A stretch of DNA of 64,000 nucleotides. Origin: Dromiciops gliroides. Lineage: Eukaryota > Chordata > Mammalia > Microbiotheria > Microbiotheriidae. Under the pieces are notes generated by a model. That model was given only the letters and a program-made list of their open reading frames with translations. It searched no databases and was not told the origin of the DNA. Numbering within the stretch: position 1 is the stretch's first letter; every line of letters begins with the position of its first letter. Shown one piece after another: positions 1 through 10,229 of the stretch. Location of the stretch: NCBI RefSeq assembly GCF_019393635.1, contig NC_057862.1:262026441-262090440 (forward strand), written 5' to 3'. The position numbers were made by a program, and so were the translations under genes.

Positions 1-239
1 ACTAGTTAAATGCAAATTAAAAGAACTTAGGTTCCATCTTATACTAGCAAAAATAACAAAAATCAAAAAATTCTAAATGTTGGAAGGACTTCTGGGGGAA
101 AAAAGGCAAATTAGTACACTGTTGGCAGAACTGTGAAACAGTTGAACTATTCTAAAAAGCAACTTAGAACTAGACTCCAAAAGTTACAAAATTGTGCTTT
201 AGGCCTGTACTCCAAAGAAATGAAAGAAAGGAAAAGGAC
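1..239 (+). mobile_element. LINE-1 ORF2 3' region, fragment (left part)
   Basis: The sequence around 45-200 corresponds to the L1 ORF2 C-terminal region (compare aatgttgga..gg, ..cactgttggcagaactgtgaa). It is an old, decayed copy cut by the window edge. It is interrupted at 240 by an LTR and resumes at 831. Confidence 0.7.
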
Positions 240-830
240 TGTCAAATTTTGTTTCTGTACCTGTCCTCCCATGGGGGGGAAAAAACAGATCAGAGAACTC
301 TAGGGAATAACAGTACTGGTTTATTTGTCCCAAGAATAAGCAGGCATGAATCATGCAGAGACTCCTTCCAAAGAAGGAACTCTTTAAGACTTCCCCTTTT
401 CTGAGAATATATAAGGGGGTTTTTTTTTGCTCACTGGTTACAGGGTAACAGTTTCATTAGCATGATACAAATCAACCTAAAAGCAAATACTATAACAAGA
501 ATGGATGTAATGCAAATCAGTTCAACAATTTCAGTTATAACAAGAATGTCAAATACCAATCAGTTTGGTAGTTTGACTTAAAGCAAATTGATGAAATTAT
601 GTGATTCAGAAAGGGGTTTGTCAAGGACAAGGATGCCAGGATGTTTTTACAAGGATGGGACTTAGTATCCTGAGGAAAGAAGTCAGCAGATTGGGACTTA
701 TCTGCTAGTTATCTGGGTTCAGTTTGAAGTTCAGTTGGGAGGCATTTTATTCTTATTAATCCAAGGTTTCATAAAATCCTTGTGGTTAATAAGGCAGCTC
801 CATCAAATCCAGGTGGTTTATATATTAACA
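240..830 (-). mobile_element. Solo LTR of an endogenous retrovirus, inserted in L1
   Basis: The 591-bp unit begins TGTCAAATT and ends TTAACA (TG...CA), flanked by a 4-bp duplication GGAC (236-239 and 831-834). Read on the minus strand it has a TATA-like box near 410 followed by AATAAA near 322, giving the U3-R-U5 order. A diverged relative lies at about 25.9-26.4 kb. Fossil; no internal viral region is attached. Confidence 0.7.
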
Positions 831-1110
831 GGACTTATATACAAAAATATTAATAGCAGTTCATAGCCAAAAATTGGAAACTAAGGGGATGTCCTATTGT
901 GGAATAGATAAATCATGGTATATGAATAGCATATTATGCCATAATACAATATTATACCATAAGAAATAATGACATGAACAGTGTCAGAAGAAATTGGGAA
1001 GATCTCTGCAGAATAAAATGAACAGAACTAGAAGAACAATTTATACAATAACATGGAGACAAAGTTTTCAAAGACTATGTAATGCTAGTCCCAAAGGTCA
1101 ATGGTGGTCT
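831..1110 (+). mobile_element. LINE-1 ORF2 3' region, continuation
   Basis: Continues the L1 interrupted at 239: tatacaaaaatattaata, then aattggaaactaaggggatg, and gaacagaactagaagaac near 1020 all correspond to the ORF2 C-terminal region as seen in the better copy at 6740-6970. Confidence 0.75.
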
Positions 1111-1352
1111 CCTTAGTGGGGAAGATCAATGTCTCATGTCTATTGTGACAGGCAGGACAGTGTTGGAGAAGGCAGGGGGAGAGGAGAGGAGAGCTTTTGA
1201 GTTCTCATCAAGTCTTCTTCCAGCTCTCTTCAAGCTTTCAGACTAAGACTCCTTTCATGTCTTCCCAGAAAGTTTCCCTTTATCATCCTGAAGTGATATT
1301 GGCCTCCTCTTCTTCCCCACTCCCCTCTCCCTTCCCCACTCTCTCTCTTTCT

Positions 1353-1355
<3 letters not shown>

Positions 1356-1393
<38 letters not shown>
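1356..1393. repeat. (CA)n microsatellite
   Basis: About 19 CA units directly after a pyrimidine-rich tract (1290-1350). Confidence 0.95.
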
Positions 1394-1396
<3 letters not shown>

Positions 1397-1536
1397 GGTA
1401 TGGGACCCCGATCTCCACCAATATGGTGAACAATTGGAAGTATGCCCAAAAGTCATACTGTGCATTCCCTATGATCACTACAACAATACCACTACTCTAC
1501 CTCAAAGACATTTTTTTTTTTTAAGGGGGAAAAAAT

Positions 1537-1680
1537 GGGGCAGCTAGGTGGCGAAGTGGATAAAGCACCAGTCCTGGATTCAGGACAACCTGAGTTCAAA
1601 TCCGGACTCTGACACTTACTAGCTGTGTGACCCTGGGCAAGTCACTTAACTCCAATTGCCTCACCCCCCCAAAAAAAAAA
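1537..1680 (+). mobile_element. CORE-SINE (WSINE1/MAR1-like)
   Basis: The tRNA-like 5' part gcagctaggtggcg..gtggata is followed by ttcaaatccggactc (B box-like), the core actagctgtgtgaccctggg and an A-rich tail. It sits between an L1 ORF2 piece and an L1 3' UTR piece. Confidence 0.92.
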
Positions 1681-1683
1681 ATG

Positions 1684-1905
1684 AAGCACATTTTCTTTTA
1701 CCTTTATTTCGGGATTTTTCCCCTCTTCTACAATGTGGCTAATGTGGGAATATGTTTTGCATGACTTTATATATATATATATATAATGGGTTATCATAAT
1801 TTTTGCCTTCTAAATGGATAGAGGAGAGGTGAGAGAGGGGAAGAGAATTAGAAACTGAAAATAATTTTTTTTAAAAATTAAATTAAAAAATAAAATATTA
1901 AACAG
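1684..1905 (+). mobile_element. LINE-1 3' UTR fragment
   Basis: ctaatgtgggaatatgtttt, a TA run, a purine-rich gagaggtgagagaggggaag segment and an A-rich end parallel the L1 3' end at 7205-7380. Probably the tail of the element begun at 1. Confidence 0.6.
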
Positions 1906-2596
1906 CATAGGTACAAAGTCATGTTTCCTTAATATTGTAAACAATATCTCTTAGAAACTTCGAACTAACATTATCTGTAATGGAGAAAGACAGGAAGAAG
2001 TGAATCTCGGGTTTAAACAATTAGATCTATGTAGTAGGTGAAGCCATATCTTAACAGTTCATAGTGGGTCTCTGAGGTAACCTGAAGCAGAAGTAACATC
2101 AAAAACATCAGGGCTATGGCAAAGATGATGACATTTCCTGCATAATCACTGATCATTTTCATAGATCATAGAGAATTGCCCTTTCCCACTACCCATTTAG
2201 TATTCTCTGGCCCACTAGCTAGGAACTCCCCCTACATGGGGAGAATAAGCCCCCTCCTACCAATACTACCCTGTTGGTCCTGCTAGCCCTCTCTGGGTGT
2301 CATACTGGTAGCAATGTGGAGGGTTCAATCACTTATACATTAGAGTAAGCAATGGGAAAGCTATGGATGCTGCTACTGCTTGGAGCCTGAGCCTTCCTAT
2401 GATGGAGCCAGGTGCTACAGTCTAAACTGTCACTGCTCCTGGCTGGTCTACCATAGTTGATGGCATCAGGAACTGCCAAATGGGATGACTCAGGGAATTT
2501 CAAAGGCTTCTTGTTGATCATGCCAGGGCTTGGTTTCTTACTCCTCTCAGTGAACATCCTCTCAATGTAGGAAATTCCTTCCAATTGTTTGCCACT
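1906..2596. other. Unassigned intergenic DNA
   Basis: No gene, RNA or repeat recognised. A 103-codon minus frame overlapping 2333-2644 extends into the neighbouring SINE and is not supported. Confidence 0.4.
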
Positions 2597-2611
2597 AAAA
2601 GACCCAGGAGC

Positions 2612-2759
2612 AGGGGCATCTAGATGGCGCAGTGGATAAAGCACCAGCCCTGCATTCAGGAGTACCTGAGTTCAAATCCGGCCTCAGACACTTAACACTT
2701 ACTAGCTGTGTGACCCTGGGCAAGTCACTTAACCCCCACTGCCCCACCAAAAAAAAAAA
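2612..2759 (+). mobile_element. CORE-SINE with 15-bp target-site duplication
   Basis: Complete copy with A-tail; duplication aaaagacccaggagc at 2597-2611 and 2760-2774. Confidence 0.95.
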
Positions 2760-3482
2760 AAAAGACCCAGGAGCTCCTGACTTCTTGAACTCACAACACT
2801 GCCACCAAGTCTAGGAAGGAACAGTTCAGGATCACTCATCTATGCTCAGGGAAAGATAAAACAAAACAAAAGGTACAAAGCCAGAGACTCATCTAGACCA
2901 AAGCTTCTTAAACTGTGGGTCATGACCCCAAATGGAGAGGAAGATGCTTGCTCACTGGAAGTTCCACAGATTTATAGTTCATGATTCACAGTTCAGAGGT
3001 AAGAGTGCAAACTTTAAATTGATGTAGCACCCTTCTGGTCCTCGGCAAATCGGCATGCAATTGGTACATTTGTCTATATCCCAATTCCAGAAGTGTCTCA
3101 GTGATCCTGAGGTGAATTAAGTATTGTCCTTTTATATGTTTCCTCCAATAGCTTGCACCAAAGAATCATAACAGATTCCATATGGCACAATTCTGGTTGG
3201 CCTCTCAAATGCCAAATGAAATAACAAAACTCAAAAATTTTCTTCAGCACAACTGTTAGACAATCTTAAAATTCTAGGGGTCTGTCTTGGTTTGCATTCT
3301 CTCTATGTTGGAATCCTTCATTTCATCCCTAAACTTGCTGGCTATATCCATATACAATTATAGGACTTAGGACTGCTTATTCAGCTTCATTGTCATTTCC
3401 AAAAAAGCCAAGTTCACTCCACTTGCAAGTCACTCTCTGGTCTGCTCTATCTCCAGACTGACTGCTTTGCTCCTGCCTCAGA

Positions 3483-3538
3483 TAATCTATCTTCCTACCT
3501 CCCTACCTCCCTACCTCCCTACCTATCTGTCTGTCTAC

Positions 3539-3621
<83 letters not shown>

Positions 3622-3695
3622 CCTATCTATCTACCTATCTACCTATCTATCTATCATCTATCTAATGTCTATCTACTTACCTACCTATCTCTTGG
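3483..3695. repeat. (ATCT)n / (ACCT)n microsatellite
   Basis: Long tetranucleotide array with interspersed ACCT and GTCT variants; the open frame through it is an artefact of the repeat. Confidence 0.97.
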
Positions 3696-3885
3696 CATTG
3701 AGGATAACTTGAGTTGATTCAGCTGAGTTCTGGATCATTATTTACTAGCAGCCAAGCATCAGAGTTTTTCTTACCTATTTTGTACTCAGGTAATGAAGAA
3801 GTGATGTCAATAGTCTGAACCTTTAATCTCTTCAGTCAACCAAATCTTAAGGAAGGTTTCAATGCCTTTAAAATACACACACATG

Positions 3886-3912
3886 TATGTATGTATGTAT
3901 GTATGTATGTGT
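3886..3912. repeat. (GTAT)n microsatellite
   Basis: About six GTAT units next to the right inverted-repeat arm. Confidence 0.9.
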
Positions 3913-4021
3913 ATATATGCAAACCAAGACAGACCCCTAGAATTTTAAGATTGCCTAACAGTTGTGCTGAAGAAAATTTTTGAGTTTTGTTTGTTATTTC
4001 ATTTGGCATTTGAGAGGTATA

Positions 4022-4680
4022 TATATATACACAATTTTCCCCCAATTACATGTTAAAACAATTTTAACCATTAAAAAAAAAAGTATTGAATTCCAAATTC
4101 TATCCTACCCTTCCTCCTTACCCTCCCCCCTCCCCGAGGTGGTACAAAATCAAATATAGGTTATACATATGCAAACATGTAAAACATTTCCATATTAGTC
4201 ATTTTGTATCAGAAGACTTGAATAAAAGAAAAAGATTGAAAATAAAGAAAGTGAAAAATAGCATGCTTCAGTCTGTATTCAGACAGTATCACTTCTTTCT
4301 CTGGAGGCAAATAGTATGCTTCATCATTAGTCCTTTCATTTTGTCTTGATCATTATATTGCTGAGATAGTGAAGTTATTTATAGTTCTTTATCATATAAT
4401 ATTGTTATTATTATATCCAATGTTCTCCTGGTTCTGCTCATTTCATTTTGCATCAGTTCATGCAAGTCCAGGATTTTCTGAAATAATCTGCTTGTCATTT
4501 CATATAGCACATTAATATTTAGCTTGTTTAGCCATTCCCCAATTGATGGGCATCCCTTAGATTTCCAATTAGCCCCCACAAAAAGAGTTGCTATAAATAT
4601 TTTTGCACAGATAGATGCTTTTCCCATGTTTTTAATGTCTTTGGGATATAGACCTAACAATGGTAATTGGTAATGGTAAT
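4022..4680 (-). mobile_element. LINE-1 3' end (ORF2 C-terminus and 3' UTR)
   Basis: On the minus strand the region encodes [32 protein letters not shown] and [14 protein letters not shown], the ORF2 C-terminal signature. A 3' UTR with the purine-rich ggggaggggggagggtaagg segment follows. It is 5' truncated. Confidence 0.88.
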
Positions 4681-4869
4681 GGTAATTGCCTCACTTAAAA
4701 AAAAAGAACTATTACCAACTGAGTGATCAATAACTAAAAAACTTGAAAAACTTGTGTTGCTGATCTCTTGATAAAACATACATTTTCTGACATGGCCAAT
4801 GGGTAAATTGACTAGACATATTTGTTACAAGGGAGGGCTTATATATATTTATTTAGTTTGTTTGTTTGT

Positions 4870-5008
4870 TTTGGGTGAGGCAGTTGGGGTTAAGTGACTT
4901 GCCTAGGGTCACACAGCTAGTAAGTGTTAACTGTCTGAGGCTGGATTTGAACTCAGGTCCTCTTGACTCCAGGGCCAGTGCTCTATCCACTGTGCCACCT
5001 AGCTGCCC
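4870..5008 (-). mobile_element. CORE-SINE
   Basis: Minus-oriented copy; a T-rich tail at the left and gccacctagctgccc at the right mark the ends. Confidence 0.93.
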
Positions 5009-5036
5009 ATATTTATTTATTTATTTATTTATATTT

Positions 5037-5173
5037 TAGTGAGGCAGTTGGGGTTAAGTGACTTGCCCAGGGTCACACAGCTAGTAAGTGTTAAGTGTCT
5101 GAGACCGGATTTGAACTCAGGTACTCCTGACTCCAGGGCCAGTGCTCTATTCACTGTGCTATCTAGCTGCCCC
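5037..5173 (-). mobile_element. CORE-SINE
   Basis: A second copy in the same orientation 28 bp away, abutting the inverted 5' end of an L1 at 5174. Confidence 0.93.
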
Positions 5174-5410
5174 AAGACTTCTGGCATCTTAACCCCATGT
5201 TAATAGTTTTCCTAATGTTGAACCAGCCCTGCATTCCTGTATAAATCCCACCTGGTCATAATGTATTATCCTGGTGATCATTTGCTGTAATCTCCTAGCT
5301 AATATCTTATTTAAGATTTTAGCATCAATATTCATTAGGGAGATTGGTCTATAATTTTCTTTCTCTGTTTTGGCTCTGCCTGGTTTTGGTATCACCACCA
5401 TATTTGTGTC
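5174..5410 (-). mobile_element. LINE-1 ORF2 reverse-transcriptase segment (inverted 5' part of a twin-primed L1)
   Basis: Minus-strand frame [20 protein letters not shown] and [20 protein letters not shown] is the fingers/palm start of the L1 RT. It is joined head to head at about 5405-5411 with forward L1 sequence. The outer end is further downstream in L1 than the inner end, the polarity expected from twin priming. Confidence 0.88.
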
Positions 5411-5595
5411 ATAATTGGAAAGATATCAATTGCTCATGGATAGGCAGAGCTAATATAGTAAAAATGACAATTCTACCTAAATTAATTTACTTATTCAGTG
5501 CCATACCAATCAGACTACCTAAAAATTCTTTTATAGAGCTAAAAAAAAATAACAAAATTCATCTGGAAAAACAAAAAGTCAAGAATATCAAGGGA

Positions 5596-5748
5596 GGGGA
5601 CAGCTAGGTGGCGCAGTGGATAGAGCACTGGCCCTGGAATCAGGAGGGCCTGAGTTCAAATCCGGCCTCAGACACTTAACACTTACTAGCTGTGTGACCC
5701 TGGGCAAGTCACTTAACCCCAATTGCCTCACCAAAAAAAAAAAAAAAA
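5596..5748 (+). mobile_element. CORE-SINE nested in L1, 15-bp duplication
   Basis: Flanked by aagaatatcaaggga at 5581-5595 and 5749-5763; the L1 ORF2 frame continues across the insertion (NIKG...NIKGNHEK). Confidence 0.97.
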
Positions 5749-7239
5749 AAGAATATCAAGGGAAATCATGAAAAAAAATTCACAGGAAGGTGGGTTAGCT
5801 GTACCAAATCTGGAGCTTTACTATAAATCGGCAGTCATCAAAACTATCTGGTACTGGCTAAGAAACAGAGTGGAGGATCCATGGAATAGGCTAGGCATAG
5901 GAGACACTTAGTAATGTAGTGTTTGATAAACCCAAAGACTCCAGCTTCTGGGATAGGAACTCAGTATTTGACAAAAACTGCTGGGAAAACTGGAAGATAG
6001 TATGGCAGAAATTAGGAATAGACCAACATCTTACACCTTATACTAAAATAAGGTCAAAATGGGTACATGATTTAGACATAAGAGGTGATACCATAGGTAA
6101 ATTAGGAGAGGAAGGAATAGTCTGCCTTTCAGATCTTTGGAAAGGAGAACAGTTTATGACCAAACAAGAGATAGAGAATATTATGAAATGCAAAATGGAT
6201 GATTTTGATTACATTAAATTAAAAAGGTTTTGTACAAACAGAAGCAATGCATCCAAAATTAGAAGGGATGCAGAAAGCTGGGAAACAATTTTTATGGCCA
6301 GTACTTCTGATAAAGGTCTCATTTCTAAAATATATAGGGAACTAAATCAAATTTATATGAATCCAAGTCATTCCCCAATTGAAAAATGGTCAAAGGATAT
6401 GAACAGGCAGTTTTCTGATGAAGAAACCAAAGCTATCTATTCCCATATGGAAAAATGATCTAAATCTCTAATGATTAGAGAGATGCAAATTAAAACAACT
6501 CTGAGGTACCACCTGACGCCTATCAGATTGGCTAATATGACAAAAAAGGAAAATAATAAATGTTGGAGAAGCTGTGGAAAAATTGGAACACTAATGCATT
6601 GTTGGTGGAGCTGTGCACTGATCCAACCATTCTGGAGAGCAATCTGGAACTGTGCCCAAAGGGCTATAAAGCTATGCATACCCTTTGACCCAGCAATACC
6701 ACTTTTGGGTCTTTTTCCCAAAGAGATCATAAAAAAGGGTAAAGGACCCACATGTACAAAAATATTTATAGCTGCTCTTTTTGTGGTGTCAAGGAATTGG
6801 AAATTGAGGGGCTGCCCATCAATTGGGGAATGGCTGAACAAGTTGTGGTATAAAAATGTAATGGAATTCTATTGTGCTGTAAGAAACAATGAGCAGGAGG
6901 AGTTCAAAGAAACCTGGAAGGACTTGCATGAACTGATGATGAGTGAGATGAGCAGAACCAGAAGAACACTGTACACAGTATCATCAACATTGTGTGTTGA
7001 TCAATTTGATGGACTAGATTCTTCTCACCAATGCAATGGTACAGGAGAGTTCCAGGGGACTCACGATGGAAGGGGATCTCCAAATCCAGAAAAAAAAAAA
7101 AGAGCTGTGGAGTATAGATGCTGATTGAACCATACTATTTCTTTTGGTTTTGGTGCTGTTGTTTCTCTATTTTGAGGTTTTTCCTTATTGCTCTGATTCT
7201 TCTCTTATAACATGACTAATGCAGAAATATGTTTAAAGT

Positions 7240-7261
7240 TAATATATATATATATATATAA
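7240..7261. repeat. (TA)n microsatellite in L1 3' UTR
   Basis: About ten TA units inside the L1 3' UTR. Confidence 0.85.
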
Positions 7262-7408
7262 ACCTATATCAGATTACCTGCTGTCTAGGGAGAGAGAAAA
7301 ATCTGAAATTGGAAAGCTTGTATAAACAAATGTTGAGAACTGTCTTTACATGTAACTGGGGAAAAAATACTTTTATCAGAAAAAAATATATACATATATA
7401 CACACACA

Positions 7409-7556
7409 GGAGCAGCTAGGTGGCGCAGTGGATAAAGCACCAGCCCTGGATTCAGGAGGACCTGAGTTCAAATTTGACTTCAGACACTTGACACTAGCAG
7501 TGTGACCCTGGGTAAGTCACTTAACCCCAATTGCCTCAACAACAACAACAACAAAA
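7409..7556 (+). mobile_element. CORE-SINE
   Basis: Complete copy with a short AAC-repeat tail, placed immediately after the L1 3' end. Confidence 0.93.
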
Positions 7557-7974
7557 AGATGCACTAAAATATACAGAAAAAAAGCAGGAGGTTCAGTAGG
7601 GGACACAGAAAAACAGAACAGTGGTGGAACAATATTGGAACAGTGTAGAATTGAGTATGTACTAAGCACTAAGCCATAAGTAATGGAGTTTAATGGTATC
7701 ATATACAATCCTCTTTTTCTTTTTTATTCATGGAAGTGTTCATGTTTTTTGATATTTGTCAAATCCATAGTAATGATGAAAAATAAAAGGCCATTACATA
7801 TTACATGTATTTACAAGTTATTATCATCAAAATTATATTTTATTAAATTTAAAATAAATTTTAAAATAAACATCAATTAACAAATATTTAACCAAAATGA
7901 TTAATATTTGATAAATCTATAGAAAATAAAAATTAGAGAAAGGATTCATTGTTTAACAAATGCTCTTGTAGAAA

Positions 7975-8505
7975 ATTAGTTAGCAATTCATCAAGAAATG
8001 GATATAGAGCCTTTTCCTATACAACATATTTTAATGAATTACTGCTGGATGACAAAGTTAAAAAATAAAAATTATGGAAGATAGAACAATGGATTTATTT
8101 CAGTTGTGGAAAGGGAGATGACCTATTAAAATCATTAATGACAAGATAAATGGGCTTGATTATATTAAATGTAAAATTTAATACAACAAAAATATAATCA
8201 AAGGGAAAAGACAAATAGCAGATTGGGAGAAATGTAGCAAAAATGACAAATGACATCTAAAATAAATTAGAAACAATTTTCAGGAATCACAAAGTGGTAG
8301 TAGTTGCTCATAAATGTGTTTAATCTCACTACTAATCAAAGAGATGCAAATGAAAATAACTTTGAAGTATCACCTTACACCCATTAAATTGACAAAACAA
8401 TGAGAAGAAACAAATTAATTCTGAAGAGATTGTGGAGAAACAGGTAATATCATTCATTAATGGTGGAATTTCAAAATTTCAAAATCTTTTTGAAGAGTTA
8501 ACAGG
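7975..8505 (+). mobile_element. Old LINE-1 ORF2 C-terminal fragment
   Basis: Decayed matches such as gatgcaaatgaaaataac..., cttacacccattaaattgac and gattatattaaatgtaaa correspond to [13 protein letters not shown] and DYIKLK of the better copy. Confidence 0.65.
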
Positions 8506-8517
8506 TAGTATACCAAA

Positions 8518-8556
8518 GTTAGGATTAGGATTAGGGTTGGGTTAAAGTTAGGGTTT
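8518..8556. repeat. Short interstitial telomere-like repeat
   Basis: About six degenerate TTAGGG-type units (gttaggattaggattagg, then gttgggttaaagttaggg) directly after the old L1 fragment. Confidence 0.6.
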
Positions 8557-8655
8557 TGGAGTCAATAATAGAATAATACTGTGAAAGATAACTGACTTTG
8601 TTTTAGGACAATATCTGTCAGAAGCAATTCACTAATATCCAAACATACTTCCTTA

Positions 8656-9340
8656 TGTTATGGGCCTGAGGTACCTCAGAAGTTTTCTGGGGAAACTCAG
8701 GGAACCTTCTCCTTGTAGAAGCTAAACCAAAGGACAGATATGCCTAAAGAGATAAGTGGCACCCAATAGGGACTGAGTTAACTCCAGGAACACCACCCTT
8801 CATTCCAGTCTCCCCCACCCCTTGGGGGAAGATGATCCCATTAATTGTGGCTGCTGCCTGAACGGCACCTAGGGGACAGATAACTCCAGAAGTCAGGACC
8901 ACCTCCCCTCATTCCAGCTTCTCCCACCCCCAAAAGGAACTTTCCATAGTCAGATGATCACCCCACTATTGGTCCTCTATAAAAGTATTTGCCTTTCTCC
9001 TGCTCAAGGAGATTGGTATCTCAGAGAACCATGTCTCTGTGCTATGCTATCTCCCCATGAGAAAAGTTCAAGGACTTTTCTCTTGGTTTCCTTTCTCTAG
9101 TGCCTAAATAAAAGATTATTTTATCCTAATTGGATTTATGTGTGAGAGGGTATAATTCTTTTATTTATTTTTTTTTTTTTTTTGCAGGGCAACGGGGGTT
9201 AAGTGACTTGCCCAGGGTTGCACAGCTAGTAAGTGTCAAGTGCCTGAGGTTGTATTTGAACTCAGGTCCTTCTGAATCCAGGGCCAGTGCTTTATCCACT
9301 GTGCCACCTAGCTGCCCCCGGGTATAATTCCAACCATTTC
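8656..9340 (+). mobile_element. Endogenous retrovirus LTR (family A), with SINE inside
   Basis: Starts tgttatgggcctgagg; contains a TATA-like ctctataaaagtat, the conserved ctcaaggagattggtatctc and an AATAAA near 9107. Same family as 12665-13248, 30205-30784 and 31107-31676. A SINE splits its 3' part and the outer 3' boundary is uncertain. Fossil solo LTR. Confidence 0.72.
9159..9319 (-). mobile_element. CORE-SINE nested in LTR
   Basis: Duplication gggtataattc at 9148-9158 and 9320-9330 flanks the copy. Confidence 0.95.
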
Positions 9341-9538
9341 CCCTGTGAGGCTGAGAAAAAGAAATCCAAACAGGCATATTTTTTTCCTAATATACTGAAA
9401 AATTTCCCTGATCCAATGCATTGCTTATATTTTATAGTACACAGACAAAATTCATTTAGTAAGATAAAACAAGACTACAAAGTTCAAGTTTAGGGTTTCT
9501 GATTTACTAAATAGAACTTTAGTAATATTAATGCTCAA

Positions 9539-9691
9539 TCGAGGCAGCTAGGTGGTGCAGTGGATAAAGCAGCTGCCCTGGATTCAGGAGAACTCGAGTT
9601 CAAATGCAGCCTCAGACACTTGACACTTACTAGCTGTGTGACCCTGGACAAGTCACTTAACTCTCATTGCCCTACCCAAAATAAATAAATA
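9539..9691 (+). mobile_element. CORE-SINE with 15-bp duplication
   Basis: aatattaatgctcaa at 9524-9538 and 9692-9706; AAAT-type tail. Confidence 0.95.
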
Positions 9692-9969
9692 AATATTAAT
9701 GCTCAAGGTGCACCCTAGAAAATAATCTATTTTTTTGGAAAACTAAGGTCCAGTTCAGGGTAAACAGAAGGGTTACCTCCCTTGAATTGGTCTGCGATAA
9801 ACTAATACTTTCTCATTTACAAATGGATAGCCCCCTTATCTAATATTAACTTCGGGAAATTGAAATCCTTTCCTGAACTTGCGTTCTATTACAAAAAAAC
9901 TGATTAGATAATTGATTGAAGTAAGAGCAAGTACTTAAGACTAGGATACTGTCATAATATTATTTCTCA

Positions 9970-10124
9970 TCATCATTATTATTTTTTTTTAGTGAGGCAA
10001 TTGAGGTTGTGACTTGCCCAGGGTCACACAGCTAGTGAGTGTTAAGTGTCTGAGACCGAATTTGAACTCAGGTACTCCTGACTCCAGGGCCAGTGCTCTA
10101 TCCACTGCGCCACCTAGCTGACCC
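9970..10124 (-). mobile_element. CORE-SINE
   Basis: Duplication tatttctca at 9961-9969 and 10125-10133; slightly shortened core. Confidence 0.93.
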
Positions 10125-10229
10125 TATTTCTCACTATTTTACAACATCATTGAGGCCTCAGTGGATATACCAGAATAGTGGAAAGGTATCTCTCAAATAA
10201 GGAAAGGAAAGACAGTTATATTTATAGTA

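Larger units (their letters stand above)
3201..4017. repeat. Long inverted repeat (97/101-bp arms) around tetranucleotide arrays
   Basis: The left arm 3201-3297 (cctctcaaatgccaaatgaa to ctgtcttggtttgcat) is the near-perfect reverse complement of 3917-4017. The arms differ by one 4-base indel and one substitution. The 619-bp spacer holds the (ATCT)n array and a (GTAT)n run. It could be a small non-autonomous DNA transposon with terminal inverted repeats or a templated inverted duplication. No target-site duplication is obvious. Confidence 0.8.
5411..7385 (+). mobile_element. LINE-1 3' part, forward segment
   Basis: From [18 protein letters not shown] on, the ORF2 C-terminal third is readable in blocks: [108 protein letters not shown] 3' UTR follows to the A/T-rich end near 7385. 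Stops and a SINE interrupt it, so it is dead. The RT centre with the FADD motif (roughly 200 residues) is missing at the inversion junction. Confidence 0.92.

Noticed and set aside
1230-1547. Open frames on both strands through the CA repeat
   Set aside because: They translate a microsatellite (HTHT.../VCVC...) and low-complexity pyrimidine sequence.
3541-3620. CRISPR-like regular spacing
   Set aside because: A simple tetranucleotide array in an animal genome.
3467-3712. 81-codon frame rich in YLSI
   Set aside because: It is the (ATCT)n array read as protein.
5596-5670. tRNA gene
   Set aside because: Only the tRNA-derived head of the SINE, lacking a clean cloverleaf and followed by the core domain.
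6437-6841. 134-codon minus-strand frame
   Set aside because: Antisense shadow of L1 ORF2.
9130-9377. Recurring small frames such as GLSDLPRVTQLVSVKCLRP and LRHLTLTSCVTLGKSLNP across the window
   Set aside because: They are the two strands of the CORE-SINE and appear wherever a SINE does; not a protein family.
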